This document shows, piece after piece, positions 54,534-64,000 of a DNA stretch of 64,000 nucleotides (positions within the stretch are counted from its first letter, which is position 1; each line of letters opens with the position of its first letter). Origin of the DNA: Sandaracinaceae bacterium (GTDB lineage: Bacteria; Myxococcota_A; Polyangia; Polyangiales; Sandaracinaceae). The position numbers and the translations under genes are program-made. The DNA lies in contig JACKEC010000014.1 of NCBI GenBank assembly GCA_020633195.1, positions 1-64,000 of the forward strand, read 5' to 3'. Under the pieces are notes generated by a model. That model was not told where the DNA came from, did not search any database, and was given only the letters and a program-made list of their open reading frames with translations.

Positions 54534-56903
54534 TCAGTCGACCGTGATGGACTTGCTCACGTTCTTGGGCACGTCCGGGTGGACGCCGTGGTCCTTGAGG
54601 CCGAGCGACTCGAGGTAGGCCATCTTCTTCACGCTCATCCGCAGCGCGAGGAGCTGGAGCGCGACCGACGCGCTGAAGGCCGCCTGGAGCGTGTCGCCGG
54701 TCGGGGGGAGGGCGACGTAGACGCTCCTGTAGTCCGGGCGGTCGGCCGGCGGCTTCTCGATCGCGGCGCGGAGCCGCGGATCCTCCTCGGCGATCATGAC
54801 GGGGAGCGCGCCGCGGATCTTGTGGGTGTGGATCTGCGAGATCGTGAGGTCCACGTCGCGCGCGTCCGGGCCGGTGATGAAGACGAGCGGGTAGTCCGCG
54901 TAGAGCGCGCGCATGGAGTGGTGCAGGGCGTCCTTCACGAAGCGGTGCGGGTCCGCCGCCTGCGCGACGCTGGTCGCGACGTGGTCGAGGAGCGCCTGGA
55001 CCTGCGCGGGACCGAAGAGGGTGTTGAAGCCGAGGATGGTGTTGGGGCCGTGCTTGAACTCGCTGCCCTCGAAGCCCTCGGTGTGGTTCAGGACGACCTC
55101 GCGGATCTTGAGCGCGCCCTCCTTGGCGACCGCGAGGAGCCGCGTCGCGAGCAGGTGCATCGACGGCGCGAGGTGCACGAGCTCCGCCGCGCGCTCGAGC
55201 GGCGCGCGCGTGGTCTCGATGGTCTGCTCGACGAGCCGCGACAGGTCGGGCCACGGGGTCACCTCGCGCCCGCGGGCCTCGCCGAGCCGCCGCGCGAGCC
55301 CGTAGAACACCGTGAGCTGGTTCAAGAAGCTCTTCGTCGCCGGGACCGCGATCTCGGGGCCGCAGCGGAGCGGGACGACGACGTGGCTCTTCTCCTGCGC
55401 GAGGGTGGAGTTGAGGTTGTTGACGATGGCGACGCGGCCGATGTCGAGGCCCGAGCCGATCACGACGTCGACGACGTCGATGAGGTCCTTCGTCTCCCCG
55501 CTCTGGCTCACCGAGACGAGCAGGTCCCCGTCGCGCAGCGTCAAGGCGTATTGCCCTCTGAACTCGCCCGGGAGGAGCGGGATGACGTCCGCGCCCGCGA
55601 GCTCGGCGAAGAAGAGGCTGGCGGCCTTCGCGGCGTGGAAGCTGGTCCCGCAGCAGACGAGGTAGATGCGGCCGCCGCGCTCGATGCTCGCGAGCATGCG
55701 CTCGACGGTCTGCCCGACGCCGCGGGCGAGCTCGTCGACCTCGCGCGCCTCGAGGAACGCGTCGAGGCCGTGGACGATCCGCTCGCGCTCCGGCGCGATG
55801 GCGATGAGGTCGGCGAAGAAACCACGCTCGGCCGAGGCGAGCTCGACGGCGTCCGCCGCGAGCGCCTGCGCGAGGGGCAGCGCCGCGACGGCCTCGAGCG
55901 CCGCGCGCAGCGAGTCCTCGGCGTACTCCGAGCGCAGGGCTTCGAAGGCTTGGTTCAGCGCCTCGTGCGCGCTCGCGTCGAAGGCCAGGCCCTTCTCGCG
56001 GGCCGAGCGCGCGGCGTCGCTGCCGCCCCCGAACACCCGCAGCGCGTCCCGCACGGTCTCGGGCTGCGCGTGGATCTCCTGCTCCATGAACGTCTCGAAC
56101 GGCGGCTGCAGGACGGCGTCCTCGACCCGCAGGTGCGACCGGACCGGCTCGCGTTCGAGCGTCGCGCCGTCCTTGGTCGCGTAGACGGCGAAGTCGTTCG
56201 CGTCGTAGACGACCATCTCGTGCTCGGCGAGCGGCACCAGCACGCGGGTGTGGCCGAGCACGCTCGACAGGTCGCTGCTCGCGATCGCGAAGGCGCCCCG
56301 CTCGGTGCTGCCGAGGCCGAAGTACAGGCTCGAGCCGCGCTTGATGGCGACGGCGCGGTGGGTCACGGGGTCGACCACGACCGCGGCGAAGGAGCCCTCG
56401 AGCTTGGCCGACGCGCGCACGACGGCGGCGCGCATCGCGGCGTCGCGGTCGTCGGTGCGGGTGAGCTCCTCGGCGAAGAAGTGCTCGACGGTGTGCACGA
56501 CCATCTCGCCGTCGTTGTCGCTGAGCACCTCGTGCCCCTCGGCGGTGAGCCACTCCTTGAGCGCGTCGCAGTTCGTGACGTTGCCGTTGTGAGCGCCGTA
56601 GAGGAACGTCTTGCAGCGCACCACGTGCGGCTGCGCGTTCTTCTCGTCGACGACGCCGAAGGTGGCCCAGCGGACTTGCCCGCAAAACACCTTGCCCTCG
56701 AGCCGGTCGATGCCGAGCTCGGGGACGAGATCGCTCGGCGCGCCGACGCCCTTGCGGAGCGCCACGTCGTCGACCGCGTCGCCCTGCACCGCGGCGCCGG
56801 CGGAGTCGTAGCCGCGGTACTGCAACGCGACGAGGAGCTCGCCCGCGATCTGCCCGAGGTCCGCGCGGGACCGATCACACACCAAGCCGATGACGCCACA
56901 CAT
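54534..56903 (-). CDS. glmS: Glutamine-fructose-6-phosphate aminotransferase, enlarged
   Basis: A 789-residue enzyme starting MCGVIGLVCDRSRAD, where Cys2 is the glutaminase nucleophile; a start at 56939 would bury it. The glutaminase domain (about 1-240) has LQYRGYDSAG, RWATFG and HNGNVTN. Two SIS domains follow (YLVCCGTSFHAAK, SVSQSGETKDLID; YPLVFITGPDARDVDL), and the C-terminus PKNVSKSITVD is canonical. The enzyme makes glucosamine-6-phosphate for cell-wall synthesis. Normal GlmS has about 610 residues. About 90 of the extra residues lie between the two domains (about 290-400, Ala/Glu-rich helices), and the rest within and after the first SIS domain. It may be a functional GlmS or a relative with added regulation. 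Confidence 0.88.
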   Translation of the reverse strand: MCGVIGLVCDRSRADLGQIAGELLVALQYRGYDSAGAAVQGDAVDDVALRKGVGAPSDLVPELGIDRLEGKVFCGQVRWATFGVVDEKNAQPHVVRCKTFLYGAHNGNVTNCDALKEWLTAEGHEVLSDNDGEMVVHTVEHFFAEELTRTDDRDAAMRAAVVRASAKLEGSFAAVVVDPVTHRAVAIKRGSSLYFGLGSTERGAFAIASSDLSSVLGHTRVLVPLAEHEMVVYDANDFAVYATKDGATLEREPVRSHLRVEDAVLQPPFETFMEQEIHAQPETVRDALRVFGGGSDAARSAREKGLAFDASAHEALNQAFEALRSEYAEDSLRAALEAVAALPLAQALAADAVELASAERGFFADLIAIAPERERIVHGLDAFLEAREVDELARGVGQTVERMLASIERGGRIYLVCCGTSFHAAKAASLFFAELAGADVIPLLPGEFRGQYALTLRDGDLLVSVSQSGETKDLIDVVDVVIGSGLDIGRVAIVNNLNSTLAQEKSHVVVPLRCGPEIAVPATKSFLNQLTVFYGLARRLGEARGREVTPWPDLSRLVEQTIETTRAPLERAAELVHLAPSMHLLATRLLAVAKEGALKIREVVLNHTEGFEGSEFKHGPNTILGFNTLFGPAQVQALLDHVATSVAQAADPHRFVKDALHHSMRALYADYPLVFITGPDARDVDLTISQIHTHKIRGALPVMIAEEDPRLRAAIEKPPADRPDYRSVYVALPPTGDTLQAAFSASVALQLLALRMSVKKMAYLESLGLKDHGVHPDVPKNVSKSITVD

Positions 56904-56972
56904 GGGTGCGCACTCTTGCGCAGGCCGCCCGGCGCGCAACGCGTCGACGAAGTGTGCTCCTCAGTGGCGTGG

Positions 56973-57097
56973 AATTTCGCGCGAAGATCGCGAAGGGGGC
57001 AAAGAGGATTGTTTTGTGGGCGCGACTTCGTCGGTGCCGCGCGGATCGGCTACCCCATCCCCCTCTTGGCTCCCTTTCGCGCGCTTTGCGCGAAATT
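56973..57097. repeat. Imperfect long inverted repeat between glmS and lon
   Basis: The gap at 56904-57128 contains arms of about 36 bases (56973-57008 and about 57062-57097). They start with a perfect 10-base match (AATTTCGCGC and GCGCGAAATT) and continue imperfectly. The right arm itself holds a hairpin (TTTCGCGC and GCGCGAAA, 57075-57095). No gene is seen here. It may be a mobile palindromic repeat or a terminator for the operon upstream. Confidence 0.6.
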
Positions 57098-57128
57098 GCT
57101 GCGCTCCGAATTCGAGCGCGCGAGCCGT

Positions 57129-59615
<2,487 letters not shown>

Positions 59616-59638
59616 CGCCCGCCTGGGTCAGTGCGACC

Positions 59639-60892
59639 TCAAGCGGTCGCGCCTTCTTTTTCGTACACGATGAGCGGCTTCTCGCCGTTGATGACGACTT
59701 CCTCGGACACGACGACTTCCTTGATGCCGCCGTGACTGGGGACGTCGTACATGATGTCCAACATCGAGTTCTCGAGGATGGCCCGCAAGCCCCGCGCGCC
59801 CGCGTTGCGCTTGAGCGCCTCGGCGGCGACGGCCTTGAGGGCGCCGTGCGTGAACTTCAGCTTCACGCCGTCCATCTCGAAGAGCCGCCGGAACTGCTTC
59901 ACGAGCGCGTTCTTGGGCTTCGTCAGGATGTCGATGAGGGCTTCCTCGTTCAGCTCGTGCAGGGTCGCCGTGACGGGCAGGCGACCGACGAACTCGGGGA
60001 TGAGCCCGGCCTTGATCAGATCCTCGGGCTGCACCTGGAGGAGCAGCTCGCCGATCTTCTTGTCCTTGCGGCTCTTGATGTCCGCGCCGAAGCCGAGGGA
60101 CTTCTTGCCGATCCGCTGCTCGATGATCTGCTCGAGGCCGACGAACGCGCCGCCGCAGATGAACAGGATGTTGGTCGTGTCGATCTGCAGGAAGTCTTGC
60201 TGGGGGTGCTTGCGCCCGCCCTTCGGGGGCACGTTCGCGACGGTGCCCTCGATGATCTTCAGGAGCGCCTGCTGCACGCCCTCGCCGCTGACGTCGCGGG
60301 TGATGGACGGGTTGTCGCCCTTGCGCGCGACCTTGTCGATCTCGTCGATGTAGACGATGCCGCGCTGCGCGCGCTCGACGTCGTGGTCGGCGTTCTGGAG
60401 GAGCTGGACGATGATGTTCTCGACGTCCTCACCGACGTAGCCGGCCTCCGTCAGGGTCGTGGCGTCCGCGATGGCGAAGGGCACGTTGAGGATGCGCGCC
60501 AGGGTCTGCGCGAGGAGCGTCTTGCCGCTGCCGGTCGGGCCGAGCAGGAGGATGTTCGACTTCTGGAGCTCGACGTCGTCCTGGGCCACGCGCGAGTCGA
60601 TGCGCTTGTAGTGGTTGTGGACGGCGACCGAGAGGACCTTCTTGGCGCGCTCCTGGCCGATGACGTACTCGTCGAGGATCGCCTTGATCTCGGCGGGCTT
60701 CGGTAGGGGCGTGCCGGTCGCGAACGAGTCCTCGCGATCGACCTCCTCCGCGATGATGTCGTTGCAGAGGCCGATGCACTCGTCGCAGATGTAGACGGTC
60801 GGCCCCGCGATGAGCTTCTTCACCTCCTTCTGGGACTTGCCACAGAAGGAGCACTGGAGATTCCCGTGTCCGTCGTCGCGCCGTCGATCCAC
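59639..60892 (-). CDS. clpX: ATP-dependent Clp protease ATPase subunit ClpX
   Basis: A 417-residue unfoldase. The N-terminal zinc-binding domain has CSFCGKSQ and YICDECI. The AAA+ domain shows LLLGPTGSGKTLLAQTLA (about residue 118), IVYIDEIDKVAR and the pore loop after ADATTLTEAGYVGEDVE. The LGF-type loop that docks on ClpP reads KKSLGFGAD. It hands unfolded substrates to ClpP, encoded 105 bases upstream. Confidence 0.97.
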   Translation of the reverse strand: MDRRRDDGHGNLQCSFCGKSQKEVKKLIAGPTVYICDECIGLCNDIIAEEVDREDSFATGTPLPKPAEIKAILDEYVIGQERAKKVLSVAVHNHYKRIDSRVAQDDVELQKSNILLLGPTGSGKTLLAQTLARILNVPFAIADATTLTEAGYVGEDVENIIVQLLQNADHDVERAQRGIVYIDEIDKVARKGDNPSITRDVSGEGVQQALLKIIEGTVANVPPKGGRKHPQQDFLQIDTTNILFICGGAFVGLEQIIEQRIGKKSLGFGADIKSRKDKKIGELLLQVQPEDLIKAGLIPEFVGRLPVTATLHELNEEALIDILTKPKNALVKQFRRLFEMDGVKLKFTHGALKAVAAEALKRNAGARGLRAILENSMLDIMYDVPSHGGIKEVVVSEEVVINGEKPLIVYEKEGATA

Positions 60893-60997
60893 CCTGCTAC
60901 CCCGTCAATCCCTCACCCAGGAGACTAATCCCCCGCCCCATGGGCGGCAAATGGCTCGCGGGTGTGCGTAACCGTCCCGCCGGGCGGGACTCCACGT

Positions 60998-61627
<630 letters not shown>

Positions 61628-61641
61628 CGGGTTCACTCCTC

Positions 61642-62916
61642 TTATTCGTCGGCAGCGTCGGTGACTGTAGCCCGCTCGAGAAGGAAATCGAGGAGCTTGT
61701 CCTCGAGGAGCTTGTTCGCGAGCGACTCGCGCTTCTCCCCTGCGTATTCCACGCGGACTTTCGCGATGTGCTTGCCCGACGACTCGGCGATCGTCTGGAG
61801 CTTCGCGTCGATCTCTTCGGGCTCCACGGTGAGCTTTTCGCGCCGCGCGAGCTCCCCCATGAGCAGCGCCGCGCGCACCTTCTTCTCGGCGCGCTCGCGC
61901 ATCTCCTCCTCGTCGCCGAGGTCGAAGCCGGGGCCCGCGATCTGGGCGAGCCACGCCATCTCCCGCTTCATCGCCTCCTGCTGCTGGTCGACCAGCGACG
62001 GCGGCACGGGGACGTCGTTCTTCTCGACGAGCTGCTCGATCACCTGCTCGCGGAGCGACGACTGCGCGCGCTGCTGCGCCGCCTCGGCCAGCTTCTCGCG
62101 CGTCTTGTCGCGCAGCTCGGACAGCGTCTCGTACTCGCCGAGGTCCTTGGCGAGCTCGTCGTCGAGCTCGGGGAGGACCTTCTCGCGCAGCTCGGTGATC
62201 TTGACGCTGAACACCGCGCTCTTGCCGCGCAGGTCGACGTTCGGCGTCTCGTCGTCGTAGGTGATGCGGATCTCGGCGTCGTCGCCGACCTGCTTGCCGA
62301 GGAGGCCCTCTTCGAACTCGGGAAGGAGCCGGCCGCCGCCGAGCTCGACCTGACGACCGCTCGCCGTCATGTCCTCGTTGGCCTCGCCGTCGATCTCGAC
62401 CGTGTAGTCGATCGTGAGGAGGTCACCCGCCTTCGCGGGGCGCGGCTCGTCCGGCGTGACGATCTCGGCGTGCTGCTCGCGCAGGCGCTGGATCTCGGCG
62501 TCGATCTCTTCGTCGGCGACGTCGGTCTTCGGGCGCGAGATCTGGAGGCCGTCGGTGGTGAGGGAGTCGACCTTCGGCCGGACCTCCATCTTCGCGGTGA
62601 AGCTCAGCGGCTCGCCCTGCTCGATCTTCGGGAGCGTGCGCACCTCGGGAGACGCGACGACCGGCAGCTCGTGCCTCGTCACGGCCTCGAGGAGACCCTC
62701 TTCGACGAGCGACGCGATGACCTCGTTGCGCACCTGGGGACCGTAGAGCTTCTGCAGCACGTGACGCGGAGCCTTGCCCTGACGGAAGCCGCGTACGCGC
62801 ACGGTCTTCTGGAGCTTCCCGTAGCTGGCGTCGAGGCCCGCCTTGACGCGGTCCCACGGGACCTGCACCGCGACCTCGACTGTCACGGGGTCGATTTCGT
62901 TGACCTGCGAGTCCAT
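61642..62916 (-). CDS. tig: Trigger factor
   Basis: A 424-residue ribosome-bound chaperone and prolyl isomerase from the ATG at 62916, preceded by GGAGG; an in-frame start at 62979 has no such site. The ribosome-binding loop is in RVRGFRQGKAPRHVLQKLYG (the GFRxGKxP signature). The FKBP-like isomerase domain is at about 155-245 (AGDLLTIDYTVEIDGE, GGGRLLPEFEEGLLGK). The C-terminal helices form the chaperone cradle. It is the first gene of the tig-clpP-clpX-lon run. Confidence 0.96.
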   Translation of the reverse strand: MDSQVNEIDPVTVEVAVQVPWDRVKAGLDASYGKLQKTVRVRGFRQGKAPRHVLQKLYGPQVRNEVIASLVEEGLLEAVTRHELPVVASPEVRTLPKIEQGEPLSFTAKMEVRPKVDSLTTDGLQISRPKTDVADEEIDAEIQRLREQHAEIVTPDEPRPAKAGDLLTIDYTVEIDGEANEDMTASGRQVELGGGRLLPEFEEGLLGKQVGDDAEIRITYDDETPNVDLRGKSAVFSVKITELREKVLPELDDELAKDLGEYETLSELRDKTREKLAEAAQQRAQSSLREQVIEQLVEKNDVPVPPSLVDQQQEAMKREMAWLAQIAGPGFDLGDEEEMRERAEKKVRAALLMGELARREKLTVEPEEIDAKLQTIAESSGKHIAKVRVEYAGEKRESLANKLLEDKLLDFLLERATVTDAADE

Positions 62917-62975
62917 GAGCACGAGCCTCCTCCACGCGAAGCGAAGGCGTGTCCTAGCGTCGGGCTCGTCCGGGG

Positions 62976-64000
62976 TCAATCACTCGCGGAAGAAGGCGGC
63001 AACGCGGACACGAACGCGTCGAACGCGACCCGCACGGCCTCCTTCAATTCGGGCGCGAGGTCGAGCAGCACGAGGACCGCGCGACCCCGCCGCTCGACGT
63101 GCGCGGGGGCCCGCGCGGTGCTCGCGAGCCGATCCGTCACGGCGCGGGCGGCGGCCTCCGCTTCCTGCGCCTCGCCCTCGTCGTCCCAGGTCGTGAACCA
63201 CACGACGGCGGTGTCGGCGCCGCTCGCGTCGCGATACACCCGGAGGCGATCTCCGCCCCAGCCCTCGGCGGCGCTCTCGTCCCGTTCGGCGGTATCGCTG
63301 CCGAGACCAAACCAGATCCCCATCTCGAGCTCGCCGAGGGTGTCCTCCTCGTGCGGCACGAGCCCGGCGGCGGCCAGCTCGGGGAGCTCCGGGAGCGTGA
63401 TCGCGTCCGGCGCCTCCTCCGCGGCGTATCGCTCGGGGTGCAGCACCTGCTCGGTCGACACGGGGAGCGTCCGGTAGGCGCCGTCGACGCCGTTCCAGCC
63501 CTGGCGCCCGTGGAGCGACGCGCAGAACACGAGCCCGTCGAGGTACCGCGAGACGAGCGGGATCCGGATGATGGGCGGCGCGTTCTCCATCTCCTGACCG
63601 CGCACCGCGTCGGGGCTGTCGCGGATCATCATCCGGAGCAGCGCCGTGTTCCGCGTGAGGGCGCGCAGCGGCTGCCCCTGCTGGCCGATCATGTGCCCGA
63701 CCATCGCGAGGGTCGCGTCGCCCTCCACGAGCATCGCGAACGCGTTGTCGCCGTCGATCGAGCGCTCCTCCTCGTAGCGCTCGCCGAGCCCGAGGCGCTG
63801 GTCCTGGAGGGCGTGGACGAGCTCGTGGACGATCACCATCTCGGCCTCGCCGAGCGCCTGGGAGCCGCGCCGCGATCCGGCGAGCTCTCGCGCGACGTCC
63901 TCGCGCACGACCATCAGGCTCTGCTCGGGATCGTAGTAGCCGACGATCTGCTCGCCGAGGACGCGCACGATCAGCTCGTCGACGGCGAGGTCCGGGGCGA
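62976..64000 (-). CDS. Putative zinc metalloprotease, 5' end outside the window
   Basis: The open frame runs off the right edge of the window, so only the C-terminal 341 or so residues are seen. The zinc-protease motif HELVH is at 63812-63826 (VIVHELVHALQDQ), preceded by EQIVGYYDPEQSLMVV, a pairing found in secreted or lipoprotein-type metallopeptidases of Myxococcota. A Glu further on (VEGDATLAMVG) could be the third zinc ligand. The C-terminal part (after about residue 230 of the seen part) is acidic and of unknown role. It ends 59 bases before tig on the same strand. Confidence 0.8.
   Translation of the reverse strand, partial: APDLAVDELIVRVLGEQIVGYYDPEQSLMVVREDVARELAGSRRGSQALGEAEMVIVHELVHALQDQRLGLGERYEEERSIDGDNAFAMLVEGDATLAMVGHMIGQQGQPLRALTRNTALLRMMIRDSPDAVRGQEMENAPPIIRIPLVSRYLDGLVFCASLHGRQGWNGVDGAYRTLPVSTEQVLHPERYAAEEAPDAITLPELPELAAAGLVPHEEDTLGELEMGIWFGLGSDTAERDESAAEGWGGDRLRVYRDASGADTAVVWFTTWDDEGEAQEAEAAARAVTDRLASTARAPAHVERRGRAVLVLLDLAPELKEAVRVAFDAFVSALPPSSASD

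Overview
The window is GC-rich (about 70% in most genes, lower in parts of the left third) and carries gene types typical of Myxococcota: Ser/Thr kinases with PEGA or transmembrane tails, a sigma-54 activator with an FHA domain, and lipoproteins with Asp-Ala-Gly spacers. I suggest a myxobacterium, perhaps Polyangiales, by inference. Coding is dense and many genes are joined by ATGA, GTGA or TGATG stop/start overlaps.

Region 1 (1-26713) is the right part of an integrative island whose left end lies outside the window. Its right end is marked by a tyrosine recombinase gene (25144-26499) and by a 50-base 3' fragment of tRNA-Asp (26664-26713). The leftmost part holds an IS66 element, complete with inverted repeats and an 8-base target duplication, which has split the transposase gene of an IS1380-type element. 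Next come a 1354-residue protein of unknown function and then the main cargo: a complete class 1 DISARM anti-phage locus, drmD-drmMI-drmA-drmB-drmC. A HipA-like kinase gene and a DUF3037 gene are fused to the end of the DISARM operon by 4-base overlaps. A divergent 437-residue protein, possibly a nuclease, sits upstream of drmD behind a transposase scrap. The DISARM methyltransferase has a low-GC tract covering its probable target-recognition part.

Region 2 (26714-49690) is backbone. It holds a nucleotidyltransferase-like gene at the island border, a 1-Cys peroxiredoxin, an NAD-dependent reductase, a signalling cluster (Ser/Thr kinase, FHA sigma-54 activator, TPR protein, lipoprotein), an unusual DnaK with a proline-rich insert coupled to a J-domain protein, a lipoprotein and DoxX pair with overlapping divergent starts, and a four-gene TetR/OMF/MFP/RND efflux operon. 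The RND gene is frameshifted. A WHy lipoprotein and a second Ser/Thr kinase follow.

Region 3 (49691-64000) starts with a putative metal-uptake set (His-rich protein, TonB receptor, two exported proteins), then tRNA-Val, an enlarged GlmS, and the proteostasis run tig-clpP-clpX-lon. It ends in a truncated HExxH metalloprotease gene. Two structured intergenic elements stand out: a three-armed palindrome at 27849-27924 and a run of seven short hairpins at 34151-34366. No CRISPR array or rRNA was seen.
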